From an uncultured Paracoccaceae bacterium (GTDB lineage: Bacteria; Pseudomonadota; Alphaproteobacteria; Rhodobacterales; Rhodobacteraceae), in NCBI GenBank assembly GCA_947487205.1, contig CANKVU010000012.1:62001-126000 (forward strand): a DNA stretch of 64,000 bases, given 5' to 3'. Both the position numbers and the translations under genes were made by a program. Below the pieces are notes generated by a model that searched no databases, was not told the origin of the DNA, and worked only from the letters and a program-made list of their open reading frames with translations. Shown in pieces: positions 1 to 8,705 of the stretch (positions are counted from its first letter, which is position 1; every line of letters starts with the position of its first letter).

Positions 1-793
1 CGGGGTGTCCTTCCCCGTCGATGACGATCTTGGCGATCCCCCGCGCGAGGCCACGATCCTGGTCTGCGGCGGCGTCGAGGTCTCGGAGGCGACGACGAAG
101 CGCGTGGTCGCCTGGCTGCGCCGCATGGCGCGGCGCGGCGATCCGATCGGGGGCTTCTGCACCGCGGCCTACACCATGGCCAAGGCGGGATTGCTGGACC
201 AGAAGCGGGCGACGATCCACTGGGAGAATCAGGAGGGTTTCGCCGAGGCCTTCGACGGGGTGGAACTCACCCGCGGGGTCTTCACCGTCGACGGCAACCG
301 GATGACCACGGCCGGCGGAACCGCGTCCATCGACCTGATGCTGCGGCTGATCGCCCGCGACGAGGGCGAGGATCTGGCCAACGCGGTGGCCGACCAGATG
401 ATCTATTCCTCGATCCGCACCGATCAGGACCAGCAGCGCCTGTCGACGCCCACCCGGATCGGCGTCCGGCATCCCAAGCTGTCCACCGTGATCCAGAAGA
501 TGGAGGCGCACATCGAGGAGCCGATCAGCCCCGCGACCCTTGCGCGGGAGGTGGGCCTCTCCACCCGGCAGCTCGAGCGCCTGTTCCGGCGCTATCTCAA
601 CCGCTCGCCCAAGCGCTACTACATGGAGCTCCGCCTGGAACGGGCGCGCAAGCTTCTGATGCAGACGGACATGAGCGTGATCAATGTCGGTCTGGCCTGC
701 GGCTTCACCTCGCCGTCGCATTTCTCCAAGTGCTACCGCTCCCACTACAGCACCACGCCGTACCGGGAACGGGGCAGCAACGGAACCGAGTGA
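1..793 (+). CDS. GlxA-family AraC-type transcriptional regulator (5' partial)
   Basis: The gene runs in from the left edge, so its start is not visible; about 260 residues remain of a family usually 310-340 long. The first half is the end of a DJ-1/PfpI-like amidotransferase fold (GGFCTAAYTMA around the nucleophile-elbow Cys, then GGTASIDLML). The last ~90 residues are an AraC-type double helix-turn-helix (LAREVGLSTRQLERLFRRYL, then GLACGFTSPSHFSKCYR). Such proteins (GbdR, CdhR, ArgR types) activate uptake and catabolism of amines and amino acids. It lies 82 bases upstream of a branched-chain-type ABC operon on the same strand, so control of that operon is a fair inference. The ligand cannot be told. 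Confidence 0.85.
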   Translation, partial: GVSFPVDDDLGDPPREATILVCGGVEVSEATTKRVVAWLRRMARRGDPIGGFCTAAYTMAKAGLLDQKRATIHWENQEGFAEAFDGVELTRGVFTVDGNRMTTAGGTASIDLMLRLIARDEGEDLANAVADQMIYSSIRTDQDQQRLSTPTRIGVRHPKLSTVIQKMEAHIEEPISPATLAREVGLSTRQLERLFRRYLNRSPKRYYMELRLERARKLLMQTDMSVINVGLACGFTSPSHFSKCYRSHYSTTPYRERGSNGTE

Positions 794-875
794 GCCGCCC
801 ACGGCGCGCTTTCCATTCGGCGCCGCCGCCTCTAGGCTCCGGGAATCAAAAAACGAAACGAACAGGGAGACATCC

Positions 876-2075
876 ATGCAGAGATTGCTTCTCGCCACCG
901 CGCTGACCGCGGCCGCAGGCGTCGCCGGGGCCCAGGATGCGGGGTCGGGCGATCCGGTCAAGGTCGGCGTGATCCTCGGCTTCACCGGTCCCATCGAATC
1001 GATCACGCCCAACATGGGCGCCGCCGCGGATCTGGCCGTGTCGGAGATCAACGAGGCCGGCGGGATACTCGACGGCCGGATGCTCGAAGTCGTGCGCGCC
1101 GATTCCACCTGCATCGACGCGGCCGCGGCGACGGCGGCCGCCGAGCGGCTGGTGACCTCGGACGGGATCTCGGCGATCATGGGGGCGGATTGCTCGGGCG
1201 TGACCGGCGCGATCCTGGCCAACGTGGCGGTGCCGAACGGCGTGGCGATGGTGTCGCCCTCGGCCACCTCGCCTGCTCTCTCCAACGCCGAGGATGACGA
1301 CCTGTTCTTCCGCACCTCGCCCTCGGATGCACGGCAGGGTCAGGTCCTGTCCGATATCCTGCAATCGCGCGACATCTCCGAGGTCGCGGTGACCTATACG
1401 AACAACGATTACGGCAAGGGCTTCGCCGACAGCTTCGCCGCCGCCTTCGAGGAAGCGGGCGGCACGGTCACGCTCTCGGCCCCGCACGAGGACGGCAAGG
1501 CAGATTACTCCGCCGAGATCGGCGCCCTGTCCTCGGCCGGCGGCGAAGCGCTGGTGGTGCTGGGCTATGCCGATACGGGCGGCCGCGGCATGATCCAGGC
1601 GGCCTACGATACCGGCGCCTTCGACACCTTCGTGCTGGGCGACGGGATGTTTTCCAACGACCTGATCACCGAGCTGTCCGACGCCCTGGACGGTTCGTTC
1701 GGCACCGTCCCCTGGTCCGAGGGTGAGGGGACCGAGGCATTCGCGACCCAGGCCGAAGAGGCCGGCTTCGACCCCGCAACCTCCTACACGCGGGAAAGCT
1801 ACGACGCCATGGCGCTCCTCGCGCTCGCGATGCAGGCGGCCGGTTCGACCGACTCGAACGAATACAAGGCCAGCATCATGGAGGTGGCCAACGCGCCCGG
1901 CGAACAGATCCTGCCCGGCCAGCTTGGCCGCGCCATCGAGATCCTGTCCGAGGGCGGCGACGTCGATTACGTCGGTGGCACGAATGTCGAACTTGTCGGC
2001 CCGGGCGAAGCGGCAGGCACCTACCGCGAATACGACATCGAGGACGGCGAGTTCGTAACGGTCGAAATCCGCTGA
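876..2075 (+). CDS. branched-chain amino acid-type ABC transporter substrate-binding protein
   Basis: Periplasmic type I binding protein of the LivK/HAAT family, 399 residues. The ATG at 876 was chosen because CAGGGAGA precedes it and it opens a signal peptide (MQRLLLATALTAAAGVAGA, cleavage probably at AGA/QD). The mature chain starts with the family pattern VKVGVILGFTGP, followed by AADLAVSEINEAGG. It heads a five-gene importer cassette. A strong hairpin directly downstream probably sets the excess of binding protein over membrane parts. The ligand may be a branched-chain or other amino acid, urea or an amide; the sequence alone does not decide. Confidence 0.9.
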   Translation: MQRLLLATALTAAAGVAGAQDAGSGDPVKVGVILGFTGPIESITPNMGAAADLAVSEINEAGGILDGRMLEVVRADSTCIDAAAATAAAERLVTSDGISAIMGADCSGVTGAILANVAVPNGVAMVSPSATSPALSNAEDDDLFFRTSPSDARQGQVLSDILQSRDISEVAVTYTNNDYGKGFADSFAAAFEEAGGTVTLSAPHEDGKADYSAEIGALSSAGGEALVVLGYADTGGRGMIQAAYDTGAFDTFVLGDGMFSNDLITELSDALDGSFGTVPWSEGEGTEAFATQAEEAGFDPATSYTRESYDAMALLALAMQAAGSTDSNEYKASIMEVANAPGEQILPGQLGRAIEILSEGGDVDYVGGTNVELVGPGEAAGTYREYDIEDGEFVTVEIR

Positions 2076-2095
2076 TCCGAAGGTTGGTCATGCAC

Positions 2096-2130
2096 AGCCC
2101 GGGCGCTTGACGTCGCCCGGGCTGCTTTTA
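2096..2130 (+). terminator. hairpin with U-rich tail between binding-protein gene and LivG
   Basis: Perfect 10-bp inverted repeat AGCCCGGGCG (2096-2105) and CGCCCGGGCT (2114-2123), 8-base loop, followed by GCTTTTA. It sits after the binding-protein stop and about 65 bases before the LivG start, inside what looks like one operon. It could act as a leaky terminator or an mRNA-stabilising 3' structure. Confidence 0.7.
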
Positions 2131-2194
2131 TGACGGCGCGGAGTGAAATGCCGACCGATCGGGACAGTGTCGGACACCCACGGGGAGCAGGGAC

Positions 2195-2971
2195 ATGATC
2201 GTCGTAGACGACGTTCACAAGCATTTCGGAGGGTTCCATGCCGTCGATGGGGCAACCCTGTCGATCGAAAAAGGTTCCATCACCGGCCTGATCGGACCGA
2301 ACGGCGCGGGGAAATCGACCCTCTTCAACGTGATCGCCGGCGTTCTGCCCCCCACGAGCGGCCGCGTGATCATGGACGGAGAGGATATCACCGGCCTGCC
2401 GCCGCATACGCTCTTCGCCAAGGGACTTCTTCGCACCTTCCAGATCGCGCACGAATTCTCCTCCATGACGGTCCGGGAGAACCTGATGATGGTGCCGCCC
2501 GGCCAGCGGGGCGAGACCCTCTGGAATACCTGGTTCCAAAGGTCGCGCATCCGAGAGGACGAGGCCCGGCTCGCCGCGGTCGCGGACGAGGTCCTGGAAT
2601 TCCTCACCATCGACCATCTGGCAGACGAACGCGCGGGAAACCTGTCCGGCGGTCAGAAGAAGCTGCTGGAACTGGGCCGAACGATGATGGTCGATGCCAA
2701 GATCGTGTTCCTCGACGAGGTCGGCGCGGGAGTGAACCGGACCCTTCTCAACACGATCGGCGATGCGATCGTCCGCCTGAACCGGGAACGCGGATACACT
2801 TTCGTCGTGATCGAGCACGACATGGACTTCATCGGGCGGCTCTGCGACCCGGTGATCTGCATGGCGGAGGGAAAGGTACTGGCCGAGGGCACGCTCGACG
2901 CGATCAAGGCGAACGAAGAGGTGATCGAGGCCTATCTTGGCACCGGCCTCAAGAACAAGGAATCGGCATGA
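2195..2971 (+). CDS. branched-chain amino acid-type ABC transporter ATP-binding protein (LivG-like)
   Basis: Cytoplasmic ATPase of 258 residues. Walker A GPNGAGKS is at 34-41, the ABC signature LSGGQ at 150-154 and Walker B IVFLDE at 170-175, followed by an H-loop (VIEHDMDF). The usual Pro after the Walker B Glu is Val here (DEVGAG), a mild departure from LivG consensus. The start has GGAGCAGGG upstream. Its last bases overlap the next ATPase gene as ATGA, so the two are probably translationally coupled and form the NBD heterodimer of the importer. Confidence 0.92.
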   Translation: MIVVDDVHKHFGGFHAVDGATLSIEKGSITGLIGPNGAGKSTLFNVIAGVLPPTSGRVIMDGEDITGLPPHTLFAKGLLRTFQIAHEFSSMTVRENLMMVPPGQRGETLWNTWFQRSRIREDEARLAAVADEVLEFLTIDHLADERAGNLSGGQKKLLELGRTMMVDAKIVFLDEVGAGVNRTLLNTIGDAIVRLNRERGYTFVVIEHDMDFIGRLCDPVICMAEGKVLAEGTLDAIKANEEVIEAYLGTGLKNKESA

Positions 2972-3783
2972 GCGAGCCCCATCGCGGCCGCCCCGACGGC
3001 GGCCGTGCGATCACCGGGTCCGGTCGGAGCGCCGCCGAATCCCGGCCGCCGACCCCTTCCCGCGGCGCTTCTGCCGACGCGGTGCTCATCGGCGACGCGA
3101 TGACGGGCGGCTATGGCCGCGGTGCCGACATCCTCCATGAGTGCACGATATCCGTCGATGCTGGCGAGATCGCCGTGATCGTCGGTCCGAACGGCGCGGG
3201 AAAGTCGACGGCGATGAAGGCCGTCTTCGGCATGCTCGACCTCCGCCAGGGCGCCGTACGCCTGAAGGGTGAGGACATCACCGCGCTGAAGCCGCAGGAG
3301 CGCGTGGCCAAGGGCATGGCTTTCGTTCCCCAGACGGCGAACGTCTTCACCTCCCTGACGGTGGAGGAAAACCTCGAGATGGGCGCGTTCCTGCGCCGCG
3401 ACGACATCCGCCGCACCATGGAGCAGGTCTATGACCTGTTTCCGATCCTGCGCGACAAGCGTCGCCAGCCGGCGGGCGAATTGTCGGGCGGCCAGCGCCA
3501 GCAGGTCGCCGTCGGGCGCGCGCTGATGACGGAACCCGAGGTCCTGATGCTCGACGAGCCGACGGCGGGGGTGTCCCCCATCGTCATGGACGAACTTTTC
3601 GACCGGATAATCGAGGTGGCACGGACCGGAATCTCGATCCTGATGGTCGAGCAGAATGCCCGCCAGGCGCTGTCGATCGCCGATACCGGGTTCGTTCTGG
3701 TCCAGGGGGCCAATGCGTTCACCGGGACGGGCAAGGAGCTCCTCGCCGACCCGGACGTCCGCAAATCGTTCCTAGGAGGCTGA
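2968..3783 (+). CDS. branched-chain amino acid-type ABC transporter ATP-binding protein (LivF-like)
   Basis: Second ATPase of the importer, 271 residues. Walker A GPNGAGKS is at 73-80, the signature is LSGGQRQQ, Walker B VLMLDEPTAGV, H-loop MVEQNARQAL. The ATG overlaps the LivG stop (ATGA). About 35 residues of Gly/Arg/Ser/Pro-rich sequence precede the usual LivF beginning (LIGDAMTGGYG), so the protein is longer at the N-terminus than most LivF proteins. No better internal Met is present, although a non-AUG start inside the extension is possible. Confidence 0.9.
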   Translation: MSEPHRGRPDGGRAITGSGRSAAESRPPTPSRGASADAVLIGDAMTGGYGRGADILHECTISVDAGEIAVIVGPNGAGKSTAMKAVFGMLDLRQGAVRLKGEDITALKPQERVAKGMAFVPQTANVFTSLTVEENLEMGAFLRRDDIRRTMEQVYDLFPILRDKRRQPAGELSGGQRQQVAVGRALMTEPEVLMLDEPTAGVSPIVMDELFDRIIEVARTGISILMVEQNARQALSIADTGFVLVQGANAFTGTGKELLADPDVRKSFLGG

Positions 3784-3820
3784 TGAAGATGTCGCGGGCG
3801 ACAAAGGAGATCACGGCCTG

Positions 3821-4831
3821 ATGGATTTCATCAACGGTCTCATCACCTTCCTGAATTTCGTCGCGGTTCCGGCGACGGCCTACGGGGCGCAGCTCGCGCT
3901 CGGGGCGCTGGGCGTGACCATGGTATACGGGATCCTGAGGTTCTCGAATTTCGCCCATGGCGATACCATGGCCTTCGGCACGATGGCGACCATCCTGACG
4001 ACTTGGGGCCTGCAATCGTTGGGCGTCTCGCTTGGGCCGCTGCCCACGGCACTACTGGCGCTGCCGGTCGGGATCGTGGCGGCGATCGCGCTTGTGCTGG
4101 CGACCGACCGGGTGGTGTATCGCTTCTATCGCCGGCAACGGGTCGTTCCGGTGATGCTCGTCATCGTCTCGATGGGGGTGATGTTCGTCTATAACGGGCT
4201 CACGCGTTTCGCCATCGGCCCGGACGACCGCAATTTCGACGACGGGACGCGATTCCTCATCTCGGCGGGGGAGTTCCGCCGCTGGACCGGCCTCGACGAG
4301 GGGCTGGCGATCCGCTCCAGCCAGGCGATCACGCTTGCGACCGCCATTGTCGTCGTCGCCGCCCTGTTCTGGTTCCTGAACCGCACCCGCACCGGCAAGT
4401 CGATGCGCGCCTTCTCGGACAACGAGGATCTGGCGCTCCTCTCGGGGATCAGCCCCGAGCGCGTGGTCGCGATCACCTGGATCATCGTCGCGGCGCTCGC
4501 CACGGTGGCCGGCACCCTTTACGGGCTCGACAAGTCGTTCCAGCCCTTCACCTATTTCCAGCTTCTCCTGCCGATCTTCGCGGCCGCCATCGTCGGCGGC
4601 CTGGGCTCGCCGCTTGGCGCCATCGCCGGCGGCTTCGTCATCGCCTATTCCGAGGTGATGATCACCTATGCCTGGAAGAAGGTCCTGGGATACTGGCTTC
4701 CCGAACGGTTCGAGCCCGACAACCTCGTCCAGCTCCTGTCCACCGACTACAAGTTCGCGGTCAGCTTCGCGATCCTGGTGATCGTCCTGCTGTTCCGCCC
4801 GACCGGCCTCTTCCGGGGGAAATCGGTATGA
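3821..4831 (+). CDS. branched-chain amino acid-type ABC transporter permease (LivH-like)
   Basis: Inner-membrane permease of 336 residues with about eight hydrophobic segments. Family signs are QLALGALGVTMVYGILRFSNFAHGD near the N-terminus (in part: VYGILRFSNFAHGD) and LPIFAAAIVGGLGSPLGA in the later EAA-like region. AAAGGAGA at 3803-3810 supports the start. It is followed by LivM with an ATGA overlap, as in most LivHM pairs. It forms the translocation channel with LivM. Confidence 0.92.
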   Translation: MDFINGLITFLNFVAVPATAYGAQLALGALGVTMVYGILRFSNFAHGDTMAFGTMATILTTWGLQSLGVSLGPLPTALLALPVGIVAAIALVLATDRVVYRFYRRQRVVPVMLVIVSMGVMFVYNGLTRFAIGPDDRNFDDGTRFLISAGEFRRWTGLDEGLAIRSSQAITLATAIVVVAALFWFLNRTRTGKSMRAFSDNEDLALLSGISPERVVAITWIIVAALATVAGTLYGLDKSFQPFTYFQLLLPIFAAAIVGGLGSPLGAIAGGFVIAYSEVMITYAWKKVLGYWLPERFEPDNLVQLLSTDYKFAVSFAILVIVLLFRPTGLFRGKSV

Positions 4832-6120
4832 AGAACCTTCTCCTCTTCGCCATCGTGCTCGGCCTGATCCTCCTCACCGGCATCTTCCAGAGCTGGAACG
4901 TCGCCCTGGGCATCCTCAACATGGGCCTCATCAGCGCCGTCATGGCGCTCGGTGTGAACATGCAATGGGGGTATGCCGGGCTCTTCAACGTCGGCGTCAT
5001 GGGATTCGTCGCGCTGGGCGGACTGGCCACGGTCCTGATCGGCATGCCGCCCGTGAGCGAGGCCTGGGCCGCAGGGGGCGCGCGCATCCTGGGCGGCCTG
5101 GCCGTGGGGGCCGCAATCCTTGTCGCCGCCGTCCTGATCTTCACCCGGATGGGCAAGGGGGTGAAGCGCACGGTCGCGATGATCGTGGTTCTCGTGGGCG
5201 GCTTCTTCGTCTATCGCGCCGTGTTCGACCCGGGCGTCGCCGCCGTGGAATCCGTCAATTCCGCGGCCACCGGGTATCTCGGCGGATTGGGCCTGTCGGT
5301 CATCGTCGCCTGGCCGGTTGGCGGGCTCCTCGCGGCCGGCGCGGCCTGGCTGATCGGCAAGACGGCGCTGGGCCTGCGCTCCGATTACCTCGCGATCGCG
5401 ACCCTCGGCATCGCCGAGATCGTGATCGCGGTCTTGAAGAACGAGGATTGGCTGAGCCGGGGCGTCAAGAACGTGATCGGCCTGCCCCGCCCGGTCCCCT
5501 ACGAGGTGGATTTGCAGCGCGACGCCGACTTCGTCACCGCCATGCAGACGCTGGGGGCCGATCCCGTGGTCGCCTCCTCGGTGGCGGTGAAGCTCGGCTA
5601 TGCGGCGCTGTTTCTCGCCGTCCTGCTGGTCGTGCTTTGGCTGGCGCAATCGGCACTCGCCTCGCCCTGGGGCCGGATGATGCGGGCGATCCGCGACAAC
5701 GAGGTCGCGGCCGAGGCGATGGGCAAGGACGTGACCCGCCGCCACCTGCAGGTGTTCGTCCTCGGCTCGGCGGTCTGCGGGATCGCGGGGGCGATGATGA
5801 CGACGCTCGACGGCCAGTTGACGCCCGCCACCTACCAACCCCTGCGGTTCACCTTCCTGGTCTGGGTCATGGTGATCGTCGGCGGCTCGGGGAACAACTG
5901 GGGCGCCGTCCTGGGCGGCTTCCTCATCTGGTTCCTCTGGGTGCAGGTGGAGCCGTTCGGCCTCTGGCTCATGAATGTCCTGTCGTCCGGCTCCCCGGAG
6001 GGATCGCTGGTGCGCGAGCGCATGCTGCAATCGGCGGCGCATATGCGGCTCTTCACGATGGGGATCGTCCTGCTCGTGGTGCTCCGCTTCTCGCCGCGGG
6101 GTCTGATCCCTGAACGATGA
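4828..6120 (+). CDS. branched-chain amino acid-type ABC transporter permease (LivM-like)
   Basis: Second permease, 430 residues, strongly hydrophobic. It contains the family stretches LGVNMQWGYAGLFNVG (substrate-channel segment), LRSDYLAIATLGIAEI and the late loop MVIVGGSGNNWGAVLGG. The start overlaps the LivH stop as ATGA. Its 3' end overlaps the reading frame of the next gene, a nucleotidyltransferase, which may be the last gene of this transcript by position although unrelated in function. Confidence 0.92.
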   Translation: MKNLLLFAIVLGLILLTGIFQSWNVALGILNMGLISAVMALGVNMQWGYAGLFNVGVMGFVALGGLATVLIGMPPVSEAWAAGGARILGGLAVGAAILVAAVLIFTRMGKGVKRTVAMIVVLVGGFFVYRAVFDPGVAAVESVNSAATGYLGGLGLSVIVAWPVGGLLAAGAAWLIGKTALGLRSDYLAIATLGIAEIVIAVLKNEDWLSRGVKNVIGLPRPVPYEVDLQRDADFVTAMQTLGADPVVASSVAVKLGYAALFLAVLLVVLWLAQSALASPWGRMMRAIRDNEVAAEAMGKDVTRRHLQVFVLGSAVCGIAGAMMTTLDGQLTPATYQPLRFTFLVWVMVIVGGSGNNWGAVLGGFLIWFLWVQVEPFGLWLMNVLSSGSPEGSLVRERMLQSAAHMRLFTMGIVLLVVLRFSPRGLIPER

Positions 6121-6697
6121 GGGCACGATCGCGGTCCTCGCGGCCGGATCCTCCCGGCGCATGCGGGGGCGGGACAAGCTCTTGCAGGATGTGGGGGGGC
6201 GCCCCCTGCTCGCCGTGGTCGCGGCGCGCGCGGCCGCCGCGGGGTGGCCAGTCCTCGTGACCCTGCCGCCGCGGGCCGACGCGCGGCGCGCCGCCCTGGC
6301 GGGGCTCGATATCCGCCCAGTCGAGGTCGCGGATGCGGCGACGGGCATGGCCGCCTCGTTCCGAACCCTGGCGCGAGAGGTGTCAGGGCCCCTCCTCGTC
6401 GTCCTTACCGACATGCCCGAGATCCGGACCGCGGACTTGGAGGCGCTGATCGCCGCGCATCGCGCCGCGCCCGAACAGGTGATCCGCGCGACAGACGCCG
6501 ACGGCCGTCCGGGCCAACCGGTTCTCTTTCCCGCGCATCTCGTCCCCGCGATGGCCGAACTGACCGGGGACGAGGGCGCGCGCCGCCTTCTCGGCCGGGT
6601 CGGCGTGGTGCCCGTCGCCCTCCCCGGCCGCCGCGCGACCACCGACCTCGACACGCCCGAGGAATGGGCGGCGTGGCGGCGACGGAGCGGCCTCTAG
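6110..6697 (+). CDS. MobA-like NTP transferase domain protein (molybdenum cofactor cytidylyl/guanylyltransferase family)
   Basis: The nucleotide-binding motif IAVLAAGSSRRM lies upstream of the first in-frame ATG (6161), so that ATG cannot be the true start. Reading upstream there is no ATG, GTG or TTG before an in-frame TGA at 6104; the only candidate is CTG at 6110, inside the end of livM. Further family signs are LTDMPEI, GRPGQPVLF and GDEGARRLL. About 195 residues, typical for MocA/MobA-like enzymes that attach CMP or GMP to molybdopterin. A one-base error near an ATGA at 6117 is an equally good explanation for the missing start. The stop shares a CTAG with xylB on the other strand. Confidence 0.8.
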   Translation: MNDEGTIAVLAAGSSRRMRGRDKLLQDVGGRPLLAVVAARAAAAGWPVLVTLPPRADARRAALAGLDIRPVEVADAATGMAASFRTLAREVSGPLLVVLTDMPEIRTADLEALIAAHRAAPEQVIRATDADGRPGQPVLFPAHLVPAMAELTGDEGARRLLGRVGVVPVALPGRRATTDLDTPEEWAAWRRRSGL

Positions 6698-8139
6698 GCC
6701 GCCCCCCGGTCGAACCCGGCCACGAAGGCGCGCGCTTCGCGGAACCGCTCGTGCCCGTCCGCGAAGCGATCGACCAATTGGGGGGCGGGATCGATCGTGC
6801 GGGCGATGGGGGGCGCCGTCGCGTCGGTGCCACCCCCGGCGGCCATCCGGCCCAGCCGAGCAGCCCCCAGCGCCGCCCCGAAATCGCCGGCCTCGGGCAC
6901 GTCGATCGGCAGGGACAGCGCCGTGGCCAGCGCCTCCAGCCAGTAATTCGACCGGCTGCCCCCGCCCACGGCGATCAGGCGGTCGATCCGCGTCCCGGTC
7001 TCGGCCAGCGCGTCGCGGCAATCGGCCAGCGCGAAACTGACCCCTTCGAGCACCGCGCGGGTCGCCCCGTCGCGATCCGTCGCGTGGTCGAGGCCGATGA
7101 ACGCCCCCCGTGCGGTTGCCGAGTTCAACGGCGTCCGCTCACCGCCGAGATAGGGCAGGAACAGCGTCCGTCCCGGCGCCCGCAGCGCGCCCAGATCGCG
7201 GGTCAGTGTCGCCGCGTCGGTTCCGGCCAGCCCGGCGAACCAGTTGAGCGCGTCCGTGGCCTGCAGGATCACGCCCATCTGGTGCCAGGTGTCTGGAACC
7301 GCGTGGCAGAAGGTGTGCACGGCCGTCTCGGGCTTGGGATGGAAGCCTTCGGTGGCGGCGAAAAGCACCCCCGATGTCCCCAGCGAGACGAAGGCCTGGC
7401 CCGGCCGCGTCACCCCCATGCCGATGGCCGAGGCCGCGTTGTCCCCCGCGCCGCCCGCCACGGGAACGCCGTGGGGCAGACCGAACCGGCGCGCCACGCC
7501 GTCGCGGATCATGCCAGACGCCTCCGACCCCTCGACGAGGCGGCCCATCGCGCCGCGCGACAATCCGGAGCGGGACAGCAGCGTCTCGGACCAGTCGCGC
7601 GCCCCGACATCGAGCCAGCTGGTGCCGGCGGCGTCCGACATCTCGGCCACCCGCTCGCCGGTCAACCACAGCCGCAGGTAATCCTTGGGCAAAAGCACCG
7701 CATCGATGCGATCGAAAGTGTCGGGTTCGTGGGTACGGACCCATTCGACCTTCGGAGCCGAAAAGCCGGGAAAGACGATGTTGCCCGTGATGTCCCGCCA
7801 GGCCGGCTCGGCGTCCATCGCGGCTGCCTCGGCATGGGCGCGGGTGTCGTTCCACAACATGCAGGGCCGCAGGACCGCGTCGGCCGCGTCGAGCAGGACG
7901 ACGCCGTGCATGTGACCCGACAGGCCGATCCCCGCAAGGCCCGACAGGTCCGCCTTGTCGCCCAGATCGGCCAGCGCCGTCTCGGCTGCGGCGATCCAGT
8001 CGGCGGGGTCCTGTTCGCTCCATCCCGGATGCGGGCGCGACACCGACAACGGCGCCGTCGCCTCACCCAGCACGCGGTCCTCCGCGTCGACCAGCAGCGC
8101 CTTGAGCGACGAGGTACCCAGATCCAGCCCCAGAAACAT
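6694..8139 (-). CDS. xylB: xylulokinase
   Basis: FGGY-family sugar kinase of 481 residues, the normal length. It begins MFLGLDLGTSSLKALLVD (phosphate-1 motif) and carries GLSGHMHGVVLLD, SLGTSGVLFAATEGF and AVGGGSRSNYWLE near the C-terminus. It phosphorylates D-xylulose to xylulose 5-phosphate with ATP. GGGGAGGAAAATC precedes the ATG. No xylose isomerase or sugar importer gene is beside it. Its stop overlaps that of the nucleotidyltransferase at a CTAG. Confidence 0.9.
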   Translation of the reverse strand: MFLGLDLGTSSLKALLVDAEDRVLGEATAPLSVSRPHPGWSEQDPADWIAAAETALADLGDKADLSGLAGIGLSGHMHGVVLLDAADAVLRPCMLWNDTRAHAEAAAMDAEPAWRDITGNIVFPGFSAPKVEWVRTHEPDTFDRIDAVLLPKDYLRLWLTGERVAEMSDAAGTSWLDVGARDWSETLLSRSGLSRGAMGRLVEGSEASGMIRDGVARRFGLPHGVPVAGGAGDNAASAIGMGVTRPGQAFVSLGTSGVLFAATEGFHPKPETAVHTFCHAVPDTWHQMGVILQATDALNWFAGLAGTDAATLTRDLGALRAPGRTLFLPYLGGERTPLNSATARGAFIGLDHATDRDGATRAVLEGVSFALADCRDALAETGTRIDRLIAVGGGSRSNYWLEALATALSLPIDVPEAGDFGAALGAARLGRMAAGGGTDATAPPIARTIDPAPQLVDRFADGHERFREARAFVAGFDRGAA

Positions 8140-8175
8140 GATTTTCCTCCCCTGTCGGTCCCGTCCGGTGCCGGC

Positions 8176-8625
8176 TTACGGCACTCCGCTTCCGGAGGAC
8201 AAGGCGGGAACGTCCGAGATCCACCCCTCGATCCGCTTCCGGTTCACCCCCATGTCCCCGGACCCGATCACCAGGTGCCCGCGGATGGCCAGGCGATCGT
8301 CGGCGATCCATGCATTCGTGATGTCGGGGAACCCCCAAATCTCGGATCTCGTGACGAAGCTCACATGCCCCTGGTCGACGGATCCCGCCAGCGGGGTGGT
8401 GCGCGGCGTCGCCGCCATCCGGTCGGCGAGCGCCCGCAGCGCGGCGTCGGGATCCGCGACGCGCCGCACGGCGGCGAAGCCCTGCCGCCCGACATGGTCG
8501 CCATCCTCCGGCATGTCGCCGGCCACATGGTATTTTTCCGCCGGAATAGGCATGTTCCGCACCCAGAACATGAATCCGGTGAGGATCGCGGCAAGAACGA
8601 CCAGGCCGCCCAAGAGGTACTTCAT
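8176..8625 (-). CDS. DUF1499 domain protein, membrane-anchored
   Basis: 149 residues. A single N-terminal membrane segment (residues 3-21, YLLGGLVVLAAILTGFMFW) is followed by a soluble domain with the DUF1499 pattern (GHVSFVTRSEIWGFPDITN, then a terminal GINRKRIEGW-like GVNRKRIEGW). AAGGAG stands at good distance from the start. The function of DUF1499 is unknown to me. The gene stands 36 bases upstream of xylB on the same strand, so the two may be co-transcribed. Confidence 0.8.
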   Translation of the reverse strand: MKYLLGGLVVLAAILTGFMFWVRNMPIPAEKYHVAGDMPEDGDHVGRQGFAAVRRVADPDAALRALADRMAATPRTTPLAGSVDQGHVSFVTRSEIWGFPDITNAWIADDRLAIRGHLVIGSGDMGVNRKRIEGWISDVPALSSGSGVP

Positions 8626-8705
8626 TCCGGAACTCCTTCTGTCGGGGCAGCTAGATCGCCGGCCCGAGATGGACAGTCGCGGCGCGAGGGGTCAAGAGGG
8701 GCACC

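Noticed and set aside
21-305. Second plus-strand frame at the left edge
   Set aside because: Arg/Ser/Pro-rich shadow of the GlxA-family regulator.
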